DNA from: Coriaria nepalensis
Lineage: Eukaryota > Streptophyta > Magnoliopsida > Cucurbitales > Coriariaceae
DNA: 64,000 bases
Direction: 5' to 3'
NCBI GenBank assembly: GCA_027186245.1
Contig: CP114499.1
Location: 6,639,001 to 6,703,000, forward strand
The notes below the pieces were generated by a model. It had not been told where the DNA came from, searched no databases, and worked only from the letters and a program-made list of their open reading frames with translations. Position numbers and translations under genes: made by a program. Of this stretch, positions 38,940 through 50,382 are shown one piece after another (position 1 is the first letter of the stretch; every line of letters starts with the position of its first letter).

Positions 38940-39420
38940 ATATAGGATTTAGGATTTACATTTAGTATAAGGTTTTGAGTTTTAGATTTAGGATTTAAGA
39001 TTTAAGTTTATGATTTAAGGTTTATGATTTAGTGTTTACAATTTATGATTTTTGGTTTACGGTTTACAATTGAGTGTTTAGAGTTTAGGTTTAAGATATT
39101 TGGTTTAGATATTAGATTTTTTGAGTCCATAAAATCCTAACCCTAAATCCTAAATCTTAAATCGTAAACCTCGAACCCTAAATTTTAATGGTTTTAGGTT
39201 TATTATTTGAGGTTTAGAGTTTAAGTTGTAGGATCTATGGTCTTGGGTTTAATGTTTATGGTTTTCTGTGTATGGTTTAATATTTAGGATTTAAGTTTAG
39301 GATTCAAGGTTTACGATTTAGGTTTTAGTATTCAGGATTTTAGATTTTAGATTTAGGTTTTGTAGACTCAAAAATATTATATCATAGACTTATAAACCCT
39401 AAATTATATACCAAACTTAC
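38940..39420 (+). repeat. Degenerate telomere-like repeat at the centre of the fold-back
   Basis: Dense variants of the plant telomere heptamer TTTAGGG (ggatttaggattta, aggtttatgattta, gtttaggattt) run mostly in the G-strand orientation. A block at about 39128-39185 is in the C-strand orientation (cctaaccctaaatcctaaat). No perfect array of TTTAGGG remains. Confidence 0.8.
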
Positions 39421-39790
39421 ATATGATTTGTTGGACCAAAATTTTCGGACTAAGATTATTTATTAAATTTCAAGAATTTTTATCTTAGCTTATGTAACTC
39501 CGATTTAGATGTTTTTTAACTTTATGAAAAGTTATAAAAGTTTATTTTCATGATATATTTTTTTATAATTTTAAAATATAGACCGAAAGTCATGATCCAA
39601 AATTATTATCCTGAAATTTTTGACCGAATTTATTTAGTCAACTTCAAAAATTTTCATTTCAAATTATATAACTCTAATTAAAATATTCTTAAATTTTATA
39701 AAAAATTCTAAGATTTTAATTTTATTTTTTATAATAATTTTATAATATATAAAATCAATCTAAAATTATTTTCAAAAAATCATATACTAA
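39420..39790 (-). repeat. Inverted copies of the 185-base unit, right arm
   Basis: The reverse complement of 39421-39600 aligns with the left-arm unit at 38730-38900: both read gagtta.ataagc.aagata.aaatt followed by an attttggtccaa-like end. A second, more diverged inverted unit follows to about 39790. The two arms could pair into a long imperfect hairpin in RNA. Confidence 0.8.
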
Positions 39791-40089
39791 AACCAGTTCA
39801 ATGCCTATTAAATAAATAAAGCCCAATTGAGAAAGTCAAGTTAGTGAGCCATTCGTCGTCCATTGAAGATTTGAGTACTTGACGTCTATGGACTATGCCT
39901 GGCTGCCTCACACCACCCAAACCCGTGCGGTGAGAAAAAAACGAAGGGCCCGATAACGTATTTATGAGAAAAGCTCATTATTGTCGCATTAGAAAGGAAA
40001 AAAAAACACTTTTTTATTCTCCTATTTCCTGTCGGTTTGTCTGTTTGTGTTTGGATAACTAAATAATTGTTTTTCTTTCAATTTTGTTT

Positions 40090-40860
40090 AAATTATGGAT
40101 AAATATTATCTTAAAATATATAGGAAGGAAACATCTATTGTTTCTAGTGCAAATGAAGATTTAGTATAGAAAATATTATTAGTGATCTAGAAAAATGTCC
40201 TCTAATTAATTCGTATGTTGTAAATATTTGAGATCAAGTCTATAGAGAGTACTTATTGAAAGGGTTATGCCAATCATATGGACATGACTTTCGAAAAACT
40301 TAATTTCAAAGAGAATTAAAAAGCTTTAGAGATCAATAGTTCAAAATTTTTGTATGATTAGAATATAGTGTATCTACTAAGCATGGTACATTTTTCTTGT
40401 GGTGTTACCTTTTTCAGCCATGTAGAAGAGGTCAAGGAGGGAAATTGGAAAAGGGAAATGGGGCATCTCAAACAACATGTCAGAGATCATAAGAGTACTC
40501 AAAATAAAGCCGGAATAAATTATGAACCTCGCCAAAATTAACAATACAATAATGTATCATACATATTGTCTAATCAATACTTAAATTTTCAAAGTTCTTA
40601 TCCCATCCCTTTGACTCCAATACTTGATTGCATTCAGTTTCTTTTGGGATATGGGTTAGCTTTTTGTGAGCATGATGAGTCCATTGATTCAATTAATAGG
40701 AACAATTTTCTTGAACTTTTGGAACGGCTTAATAAACAAAAGAAAACAGTAATAAATTCGGAATATTTAAAACATATGTAGAGATTAAAGTGACATTAAA
40801 CAAATTTTGCAGTTAAAATTTCGCCCACCTAAAATTTATTCTTGGGTTGGCCACTCCTTA
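40090..40860 (+). pseudogene. Decayed hAT-type transposase (TTF-type zinc finger / DUF4371 class)
   Basis: Read with several frame changes and stops, the segment shows the N-terminal pattern of plant TTF-zinc-finger hAT proteins. There is a KCPLINSYVV-like piece, then YLLKGLC..YGHDF, then LEYSVSTKHGTFFLWCYLF. A separate open stretch (40566-40781) carries ILDCIQFLLGYGLAFCEHDES and RNNFLELLERLNKQ, the typical continuation. At least six in-frame stops are present and the catalytic region and hAT C-terminal dimerisation domain are missing. No terminal inverted repeats were found. Confidence 0.75.
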
Positions 40861-41348
40861 CAGAGGTATACCGTGCGGTGTTTGAAGGGAAAAGGGGTCA
40901 AACCCGTAAAATAAGATGTGTTTTTATCTTACTTTATCCTTTTTTTTATTGCAAACGCTCCCAAAATTAGAGTGATAAAAAATCATTAAAGCGACATCGT
41001 TAAAGCATGTCTGTCTTACTGCCTTTGTGGCGTTATATGATATATTCTAGAAGGTTCCAACCTTCCGTTGGACAAGCACGCACTAATTGGTTTGCGTTCT
41101 GCAATAAGTACTTGTGTGGTCATGTACCATCTCTAGCACGCTTAAACTTTCCGTTTACCAACTTTTTTCCCAAGATCAGTCACACTGGCTAGCTACTTAA
41201 TCTACGTCTAATATCCAATATACAGATACCTTATCATAATCTATTGAAAATGCTGACTTGATAAATATATATAACCAAGGAAAGGGACATTTCCACAAAC
41301 CATCTTCACTGTCAAGATTGTGCTTGAAAAAGTAGTACTATGTTAATA

Positions 41349-44154
41349 TCATTCTCGCGGACGTGCTAACCATAACGAACTTAGCGCCCGGAGACGTGAC
41401 ATATAATCGCTGATAACAAGTAGGGCCCGAGCAGCCTGTCTAGTAGTCAAGATCCGATGCATCTGCTGTAGAGTCTGCTGCCTCAAAAGATCAGCCTAGA
41501 AACAAAGATGATCGACCACAAAAAGAAAGATCAATGTAGTTCTTAATCCAAACTGAGTCCGAACGTGTTTGTCATAATTTACCTGGTGAAGGAAATTCTC
41601 AAGTGTAGCAAGCTTCCCCATTGCGATCGCCATTTGACCCATGTACTCTGCAACATTTCCAGAAACATCCGAACCCATAGTGCTCGAAGAAAGCATCTCA
41701 ACAAAAGACTGTTGCAAAGCTTCCATTCCTTGTGACAATGCATCTTCTGCTTGTTGCGAGGACTGTTGCAGATTGCATATCCCCATCAACTGTTGATCCG
41801 TTAACGGATCAAGATGGTTCCCCAGAATCTGTTTCAAAATAAAATATGATAATTAGAACACAAGACCAAGCAAACAAAATTAAGAATCGGAAATGTAATA
41901 ATCCTTGACCTTCAAGAGCTCGGAGGAACGGAATCCACCTAGCCACATGAAGCAGCGCTCGGCTGGTGTTTTCCACATGCCGGAAAGCATGTGAAATACA
42001 TCCGCTTTAGCAGCTATGCTCTTTAGTCTAAATAATTCTTCATAGTGTGACATTACATTATCCACTAGGAAATGTAATTCATTATCACTCATTCGAGAAC
42101 TACTGGCCGATCTTAGATCGTTGATAAGTCTTTGGTGGTCATCGAGCCAACGCGCGTAGTCTAGATCAAATGCTAAGGCCCCTAATAGAAAAGACATTTA
42201 TGATTAGGATATCTTTTTCAGGTTCTATAAATAATATTACATATAAATTATTGGTCCAAATGATTTATTACCATTTCCAGGAATTGAAGAAGCATGGTCC
42301 CCAGAATGTCCGGTTGTAATGAAAATGCCCTGTGTTGAATTATGAAAGAATAGAGAAGAAAACATTTTAAGCTGGAGAAATTTATACAGTATACAGAAAA
42401 CCTGTTTGGGAAGAAAAATAGAAAGTCTGAATGTGTACTTGTTGGCGGGCACGTTGAAGCTCTTGTTCGAGTTGTGTGAGGCGATGACGACTACTCTCGA
42501 GCTGCTGGACATAAGCCTAATCCAAAAGGAAAACCTATAAATGATCCAAATATGTTTTATTCATTAACTAATTAAGGGCGGCATAATTCTAATACAAATG
42601 AATACTTCGAGGATTTCAATTATATCTAGTTGAAGAATTCGTTTTTTGCAACCAATTAGGAGAACTAAGGGGCATTACTTTCTTTCTTAGACGGCTTTTC
42701 CGTGCTGCTTCTCGATTCTGGGCAAGCCTCCGAAGAGTCTGGAAAATAATATCATCATCAAGACATGAGATTTTTATTTTTTGGACTAAACAAGTGAATT
42801 GAAAAGCTGAACATATGAATAAAATTTTGACGAACTTTTTGGTCACCAACTCTTGTCTTAGATTGATCCATGGAATCAACAGCTACTAGTGCTCCATGAT
42901 GAACTCCATGGAACTACAACAGTTAAAATAGCTATTACCTTATCGGATAAGAATGAACACGCTGATCAAGAACAGAAAGGGACTGAAAGAATATTTTGGC
43001 ATTTCCTCTTTTTTTTTTTTGGCACAATTTCATGATCACAAGTTTCCAATAAAATATAATAAATAGCATGTTAAGTTAAGACAATCTAATTTAAGACATG
43101 TTGAAAAACATACACAAAAAAAACAGCTTATTATTCTACGTCGATTGGAAGTTCAAGCCAAGACCTAATGATAGTGAACTCTATCCATCCAACTTTTACA
43201 ATTTTATTTTTTCTTTTCACATAAAATATGAAATAATAATAATATTCTCTATATCCAAAAGAAAGGCCCTGACCCACCACAGAAGCAGAGTACAGATTCA
43301 CATCCCCAATACACAAAAACACCAAATCCTGTGAAAGAAGACACCAAGCACACAGCAAAAAAAAAAGAAAAAAAAAAGAGGAACCTGATTTCTGTCATCT
43401 GTATCAACATCTGTAGAGGTGTCAGTCTGCTGACTGTGATCTGCCATTGTAGCTGAATCAGCCCAGTTCTCAAAGCTCCCGTTTCCCAACGACGACACCG
43501 CAACTGCCGCCGTAGATGGCTCATTTGTATTATACATCATTTGCTGCCCAGTTTGAACTATCTCTGACGATCCCATACTCTGTTTTTTTTAGCATATAAA
43601 TTCGTAAATAACATAAGAACCCATCATAAGATATAGAAACATGTATATTAACTTCCACAAAGAGAGAGAGAGAACCGTGTTGAAGGTGCTGTACGGTATG
43701 TCACGAGGAAGAGTGACGAAAGTGCTTGACTTCAGACTGAAAACAGAATCTGAAACAGAGTATGAAGGAAAACAAAAGGTGGGGATCGAGAAAATGACTA
43801 TATATATAAAATACAGAGAGAGAGAGAGAGAGAGAGTAATGATATAGTAGTATACTTGGGCTTAAATCAACAGCATCGTCGCTATGAAAAGCTAAAGCAG
43901 AAGAAGCGGAATGTGCAAGCTCTCTAAAATCCTCAAAACGCGTTTCGTTTCTTCCACTTTCTTCTCCTCCCCTTTTCCATAAGCAAAAAAAAAAAGAACA
44001 AACCCAGAAAACAAAAAGATCATAATATTATAGATCAAAAAAGTAGAAAGTAAAAGAAAGAGAGACCCAGAAGCTCAAGAAACCTGAAACAGAAGGAAGA
44101 AGTGAAATAAAGATCAGGGTTTGGAGGAGCTGAGGTAGGCTTAAGGCTCTGCAT
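41349..44154 (-). CDS. PAN: PERIANTHIA-like TGA-type bZIP transcription factor (11 exons, 464 aa)
   Basis: Exons on the minus strand: 44084-44154, 43856-43971, 43676-43749, 43385-43579, 42836-42913, 42679-42738, 42439-42516, 42272-42329, 41910-42181, 41583-41828, 41349-41495; all phases join. The start MQSLKPTSAPPNPDLYF and the motif DDAVDLSPN match the N-terminus of Arabidopsis PAN (At1g68640, 452 aa) as I remember it. The basic region is NREAARKSR (186-194); zipper leucines are at 204, 211 and 218; the DOG1/TGA domain and the family ending RALSSLWLARPRE are intact. Cys352, in GICNLQQSSQQ, corresponds by position to PAN Cys340, the residue linked to ROXY glutaredoxin control of petal number. 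PAN binds AAGAAT-type sites and represses/activates floral meristem genes. The first three exons code for a PAN-specific leader not found in TGA2-type factors. Confidence 0.92.
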
Positions 44155-46045
44155 TCTAGTAGAGATGTCTCTGTTTGTTTCTCTTTCTGTGTTATAAAGA
44201 AGAAAAGATAATTGGAAAAGGAGTAGTTAATGTTATTAATGGAGAAAGTAGAGTTGGAAGAAGTAGAAGTAAATAGTAATGGTAATGGTAATGGTAACAG
44301 GTATTTCGGAGAAATCAGAAAAGGGTAAAGAAAGCAGAGTACAGTAGTAGAGTGTAAGAAAATCTTTCGATTGCATCTTTAAGAACAGGAGAGCGGCTCA
44401 GTACGGCTGCATTTACTCTTAATTATAATATATAATTTTATTAATTTATTTATCCTGAAGTATAAGGCTAATATTATTGCCTGGGATTTTAGTTTCCCAA
44501 TGAGTCTTCACACAGATTTTTGTTTCTCTCTCCAACCCTCCTAATTTTATTGAGAAATATTTAGGAAAAAAAAAAGAAAAAAAAAGTCATATGTTATCAT
44601 TCTATTTATCAAAGTTTTGAAGCATCATCAAAAGGAAAGGATAGAAGTGATTTTATAGAAGAATCACAATCCAATGTAAAAAAAAAACCATACAGTTTAC
44701 AACAATAATAACGACAAACCTGGAATTAACATTTGACTCTTTCTTTGTACATATAAGAAGAGATTCGTTTACTAGGCTAGGCCTGCCCCTGTGCCCCTGT
44801 GCATGTGCCTATGCCTATTTCAGATCTCTCTGTTGTTGGTGCAGGCATTGATTCTCCTCTTCTTTTCTCTTTCCCTCCCTCTACTAATCTCTTACCCAGC
44901 CTGGAGTCTGGAGTCTGGAGTAGTCTGGAGTCTGGAGTCTGGAGTCTTGAGATGAGTAAGCAAGAGAATAACATAAATGAAGGTTTTTAAATGCAGATTA
45001 GATTACAAAGCAGAGTACAACAACCACCGTCTATCTCATATCACTACTAAATACCATTTTAGCATTTCTTCACCATCCATTCCATATAATCCATATCACA
45101 TTTATAAGATAAATACAAATACAAATAGTTAGCGGGCTTTGATTGATGAAGCAGAATAATAAACAGGTTCGGCTTTGCTTGGAAGAAACCTCTTCTTCGC
45201 CTTGGGCTTTGAGTTACGGCAAAAGCTCTGATCTTCTTTTTTGTTTCGTTTTTGTTTCTTTTTCCTTTTTAATAACGAAGCGTGTGACAGATCATTTTTT
45301 GAGTTCTGGTAAAATTAAATAAATAAATAGAGAAGAAAGGTAAAAGGCAATTTACGTACTTATACGCTGATCGTACATGATGATGACGTGTTACCTTCCT
45401 ACTTGGCTCTATTCTCTCTTCTTATTTATATTCAGGGAATCAAGTACTTCAAATTCATCAGTTGGGTTGAAGATGCATGCAGTCTCGTGACTTGGGGTTT
45501 TTAATTGTATGTATCCTGGACTTCTTCCAGGCCCGCAGCCCCAAGCCACGATGTTTCCTTTCCTTCTTTCTGTTTTTCCCCTTATATACATTTTTACATT
45601 TTGCGTATTCAAGTGATTTTCAGGCGACGGTGAAAAAGTGAAAATTCAGTACGGTAAAAGAACCTATCCAAATATAACATGTAAGTCTGTCCAGAACCAA
45701 ACAAGGTAATTAATACTGTATATAACATGAAAAACTCACCTCCAATTTGCTTTGCCAGAGAAAATGACATTTATCTTCCAAGATTCCTATCTAGGGGTAT
45801 ATCCCTAATGCAAGACCCAGTGGCAGGCTCCCCCATTTTGTGGGTCCCACATCCCTCCCTTATCTCAGCTGTATACACCCACCAGTGGTATGTATAAGAC
45901 AGTTTGTTACAACAGATGATCAGATTAAGGTTGTACCTAAGAAACTCCAAAAACAACTCACGAAAATTATGGGGATCTATACATAATTGAATGAATCAAA
46001 GTCAATTTTTGATTACAACTGTGCACTTCTTTCTGTGGTATTTCA
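44155..46045. other. PAN promoter and 3' region of the choline-transporter-like gene
   Basis: From 44155 to about 45400 lies the PAN upstream region, with a ctggagt repeat at 44901-44946 and a few poly-A tracts. A minus-strand open stretch at 45409-45591 is treated as a finding. The remainder is probably 3' UTR of the next gene. Confidence 0.5.
44901..44946 (+). repeat. Short tandem repeat of a 7-base unit (ctggagt)
   Basis: Six copies of ctggagt in two groups of three, separated by a 4-base remainder (agta/agtc), suggesting that a 24-25 base block was duplicated after the 7-base unit had expanded. Confidence 0.9.
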
Positions 46046-48444
46046 TCAAACCGGTATAGTTGTTTGTCGGAAGTGGCCGTCAAGCCGATGCTGAGTCAGC
46101 ACTTCCTGAGCTCGTGCGCTCCTGTACTGGAGGCGCTGATGTAATGTTTCCGACATCTGGTTGAAGAATTCTACATCCCATCTTTGAATCAATAAAGGGT
46201 CTTCTGCATAACATATATATATAGATGTAACTGCACTTTCCACTACCACCATTGCCAATCCCACCTGAAAATTTTCTTACATGTTCCAGTCAAAAGGGGG
46301 GGAAATGAGGGATAAATGAAGACAAGAAAGAGGAGAAATGTTTTACCAGGACCATTCCCATTAACATTGTGGTGGACCCCACCATTAAGACGCTATCATT
46401 CCATTTGAGATATGTCCATGCACCTGAGCAAGTTCCAGTTATAAGCCCACCCAAAACAGCTCCCATAAGCAGAACAGCGCCAGAGCAATCATAGGCAACA
46501 AGTGCTTCCACTCCAGTTGACTGGAATAACTCCCATGCATCCCTTGCAGAATGATTGAACCCTTTTCCATAGACTGCAATCTGAATGAAATGGCAGTGTA
46601 TCAGTCGCAAATGGCAAAAAAGGATAGTATGAAAAATAGGGTTCATAGGAGCAACGGGATGATACTTAAGTAGAGGGTACGATATACCTGGACATAGGCA
46701 TACTTGTTGAAGAAGCGGACAAGTGTCTCCACTAAATGAAACAGGAAATCAACGCAGCATAGTAAACACTCATTGTTTCCAATCTTTGACCGCAATCCCC
46801 TGATCTGAAAATATTCATTTGTTTTTAGATTGAAGAGCCATGAAGGGGAAGAAGATGAACAGGAGAAAAGGTAGCATCATCCGTACCTCCCAACGCAGTG
46901 TCCGAATAGCAGCTGTGAAAAGTGATCCATAGCAAATGCTACCAAATGATGTAGTCACAGCATATCGTAAAGACTTTACCAATGAGTTTCTTGGCATAGA
47001 GGCTGCCTCTCTACCACCATGAATGAGAACAAGAAACACCATTCCAGACACTATGACATGCAGAGTATTACATAAGACTGCGCCTGTCCAAAACAAGCTT
47101 ACGGAAAAAACCTGGATGTTCAAATGGAGCATCATAAGCAAGTTTGGCGAAAGCTGTAGTCTAATTACACGGAATGGGTAGTCCCCCTTCTCCTAGCCAA
47201 CAAGGACAAAAAAATGTATAGTTTAATAAAAAACTTGCCACCTCACCACAAGAAGCCACCACTGTCCACCATCACCCATACTTGACGCGACAATACCTGC
47301 TGCTCCAAATGACCAAATTCCCATCCATAAAAGCATCGCTAAAATGAAAACATATGCAACTCTCATTACATCAGGAAGGCTCCATACCATCTTCACGGCT
47401 TTTTGCAGCACTAGCATGGTAAATGGAAGTCTATATAACAGAGCAACAATGCCAGATCAGAGACGACTATACAATCACAAAATTCCCGATATGTTTATAC
47501 TAATACTAATATTCACATCATCCAACATCTCATTGCAATAACTCTGCTGGTCTATACTACAATTGTCAATTCGCGTTTGTTGTGCAAAAAGATTAAAAAG
47601 GAATCTAATTTTTGCAAACATGAAGATGTAAAATAAGTCAACTCCATACCTGTCTATAACGGAGACAACATACAAGAAATGCAACCCAGCACCTATTGCA
47701 AAAGCGACGCCCCAGAAAAACTGCTCCCCCCAAAAGCACAAAACACTAATCACAGCAAGATAAGTAGTTAAAATGTGAACAGAAACCTTCATCATGTAAT
47801 TTGCTTGAGAACCAAGTAACAACAACCAAGTCCATCCGAGAACCGTCCCCACTCCACCAGCTACAGCATAGAGCGGCCAATAATCCTCGGTTAATCCAGC
47901 CCGGTGTTCCAACAGCCCATCAGTAAATCTATCGATTTTTAGCCTATTCGCTCGCTTAAACCTATTAAACCCAAGAGTAACAAGGGCAAACCCAAATACA
48001 ACCAAGTGGACCAGAAAAATTCCGGACCAGAAAACATCTCGCCATCTACGTGATGGCTCGGAAACCATAGTTTGACTTCCATCCCCATTGATCACACTTC
48101 CGACTACATTCTGTAATTAGACACATAACAAAGCAGATCCATCAGAAACGCAAATTTATCAGTTGCTTGATCAGAAAAGTGATCACCGGGAAAATCAGAT
48201 CAATCGGGAACTTCCACACTGTCGGAAGATTGACTAGTCAAATTAATAGAAAGAAAATCATAGTCGTTGAAGATTTCAAATATCTGGCCGAAAGAAGAAG
48301 AAGAAGAAGAAGATTCAAGTGAAACTGAAGTGAAGAAAGTGAGGGAGGAGAGAGAAAGAGAGAGAGAGAGGGAAGCACCTGATCGCCGGAGCCGACGGAA
48401 GCGGAATCGTAGGAGGAAGAGGAGGGGCTGAGAGAATCGGTCAT
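46046..48444 (-). CDS. Choline-transporter-like (CTL/PNS1 family, DUF580) membrane protein (7 exons, 501 aa)
   Basis: Exons on the minus strand: 48379-48444, 47650-48110, 47247-47430, 46887-47111, 46688-46804, 46347-46580, 46046-46264; all phases join. About ten hydrophobic segments are visible, among them FWSGIFLVHLVVFGFALVTL, YAVAGGVGTVLGWTWLLLLG and, near the C-terminus, GLAMVVVESAVTSIYICYA. The conserved CTL block FGSICYGSLFTAAIRTLRWE and the FFNKYAYVQIAVYGKGF segment are both present. Members are plasma- or endomembrane proteins; choline transport is the family name rather than a proven activity for this branch. The first exon codes a Ser/Asp-rich cytosolic leader with GA/CT tracts beside it. 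An ATG at 48513 in the same frame would add 23 residues; I prefer 48444. From memory the Arabidopsis relative is At1g25500, next to RCN1. Confidence 0.92.
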
Positions 48445-48900
48445 AGTGAAATTGAGTGAATGAAAATCATAGTTTGAGATGAAATTGGGGAAATTAAGGG
48501 AAGTTTCGTCCAAATTGCATTTAAGTCGACAAAACCGTCGGGAGAGAGAGAGAGAGAGATTTAGGGTTTATTTAAGAAATAAAATATGAATACAGAGAGT
48601 GAAAGGGGATGATCATTTTCGGAAAATTTTTTGGATTTGAATTTCAACTGTTAATGACTAATGAGCAAAAGACTTGTTGATCTCCGGCCACGCGCCAACT
48701 TATGAAAACGGGAAACGGCCGTCTCTCTTCCTCCTAAACCTTATTGGTTCGGCGCTAGCCAATAATAAACAGCCAGACTGTCCCTTTTCTCAATAATGTC
48801 CTCTTACCAACAATTAATTTACTACAAATGCCATCTCAAGTGAAAACTAATAGTTTAAAACAAAAAATAAAAAAGAAGTTTAATAATCTCTATTATCTAT

Positions 48901-50382
48901 CTAACATTTATTGGGCGAGAACCCAACGAGAGAATTAGCAAGGTCCAAACTCACACGTGTCCCCTGCTGTTGCACGTTCCCTATAATCGACAGCGATGAA
49001 CCTGTCGGCGCAAAGGCGAAACAAAAAGTCCCGTCGGAATCGATCGGTATCAGGTAATTTTTCGCGGGTAATGGTAACACTTTCCCATCCCCGAAATGAA
49101 ACGACACTGTCGGCACCTCCACTTTCGACTTGGACGACAAGTCGTAACACGTATCGAACAAAGCAACGCCGTTAGTAGGCTGCAAGTGATGCGTCCCCCT
49201 AACGAACGCATCTCGGAGCGAGTTATACGTGTCCGTTTGCAACCGAGTCACCGCCGTGCCGGAGTCAACGATAATCCCGCCAAATCCGTTAGTGTCCATC
49301 TCAAAGGATTTTTTAGGAACCGGAAGAATCTCGCCGCTGACGCTGATTCCGGTTATGCCGATATAGTAAAACGTGTCGACGACCGAATTTCGGTGTAACG
49401 GTGCAGTAACGGCGTCGGGAGACATAGGGGATCCAAAGTCTAAAGTTGAAGCTGAGTCAGAGTCTCGGTCTACGAGACAATACGAAAACGACGTTGCATT
49501 GAGCTGCGAAGGAAACGACGGTGCCCCGCCGCCGAGCCCAAGCAAGCCAGCCGCGCCGATGAAGAGTCCTTCGTTGTTATGTCCGCAACCAATTGCAACA
49601 TTATCGACTGAAACCGAGCCGAGCGTGATGGTCTCTGTGACGAAATCGCCAACGGTGTACGAGCCGTCGCCGTAGGAAACCTCGTAGAGACAAGAACCGT
49701 TGCGACATTCCGACACGTCTAGAGACTTGCATTGTGAAGTTTGGCAAGAGAGAGGGGAGAAAGAGGACGAGGAAGACGGCTCGAAGATGGGGTCGGCTTG
49801 CTGGTAGCAATCGGCGCAGGGTGCGCATTGTACCCAGTTGACGTCACTGCCCGTATCGAGTACCATGTAAACCGGACTCGGCGGCTTACCGATCGAGACT
49901 CTGGAGAAGTACTCGCCGCTTCCTTGACTCGCTCCGGAAACAATCGGACCCTGCAAATCCTCACCTCCGAACTCTGAGCCGACATTGCTTATATCAACCG
50001 GTTTAAGATCCGACCCGGAAATCCCTCTAACAGCTAGATCCAACCTTGTAGTCAAAGATCTGACTCGGACTGAGTCTCGAGCGAGTCGAGCTAACGTCAG
50101 TGACTTGTAGTCATTATGCGAAGGTTTCCGCAGCGAAATCCTCGACTGTAGCTGGAAACTAAACGGCGACGAATCTGAGGAGACACTTTTTCCTAGTTGT
50201 TTGAGTTCGTCGGCGGTTTTAGAGTCCAACGCGAAAACTCGCTGGGTGTCGTGAATCATCGCCGCCACATCGAGAACCGCCGTGGTAGAGGTCTGCGGAG
50301 GTAAAATCCGAGAGCTGGCAGGTTGAGAGGCATAGAGAAGGACGAAGAGGAGGAAAGAGAAGAATAAACCCATTTCTGCCAT
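48901..50382 (-). CDS. Secreted aspartic protease, ASPG1/CND41-like (intronless, 493 aa)
   Basis: An A1-family pepsin-like protease without the plant-specific insert. It has an N-terminal hydrophobic signal (residues 5-23), a propeptide to about 145, and two catalytic sites: DTGS at 176-179 and DSGT at 373-376. The flap Tyr is in VSYGDGSYT (Tyr237). Many Cys residues in the first lobe (CAPCADCY) are typical of nepenthesin-type plant enzymes. The C-terminus SIIGNVQQQGTRVSLDLANS is the family signature. Both catalytic aspartates and the flap are intact, so it should be active. Arabidopsis ASPG1 in guard cells acts in drought tolerance, and the neighbouring-order match is At1g25510; the exact substrate is unknown. 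Coding G+C is notably higher than the surroundings, which produces several spurious antisense ORFs. A TATA-like TTAAATAA lies about 60 bases upstream on the minus strand. Confidence 0.96.
   Translation of the reverse strand: MAEMGLFFSFLLFVLLYASQPASSRILPPQTSTTAVLDVAAMIHDTQRVFALDSKTADELKQLGKSVSSDSSPFSFQLQSRISLRKPSHNDYKSLTLARLARDSVRVRSLTTRLDLAVRGISGSDLKPVDISNVGSEFGGEDLQGPIVSGASQGSGEYFSRVSIGKPPSPVYMVLDTGSDVNWVQCAPCADCYQQADPIFEPSSSSSFSPLSCQTSQCKSLDVSECRNGSCLYEVSYGDGSYTVGDFVTETITLGSVSVDNVAIGCGHNNEGLFIGAAGLLGLGGGAPSFPSQLNATSFSYCLVDRDSDSASTLDFGSPMSPDAVTAPLHRNSVVDTFYYIGITGISVSGEILPVPKKSFEMDTNGFGGIIVDSGTAVTRLQTDTYNSLRDAFVRGTHHLQPTNGVALFDTCYDLSSKSKVEVPTVSFHFGDGKVLPLPAKNYLIPIDSDGTFCFAFAPTGSSLSIIGNVQQQGTRVSLDLANSLVGFSPNKC

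Larger units (their letters stand above)
37666..41348. other. Repeat-rich intergenic DNA between PLAC8 and PAN
   Basis: It contains the fold-back array (37980-39800) and a decayed hAT transposase (40090-40860), described separately. The remaining spacer is AT-rich. The PAN 3' UTR and terminator region are at about 41100-41348. Confidence 0.6.

Noticed and set aside
49096..49977. Three long plus-strand open frames opposite the aspartic protease
   Set aside because: They are antisense shadows caused by the high G+C of the protease gene; the minus-strand frame has signal peptide, catalytic motifs and full length.
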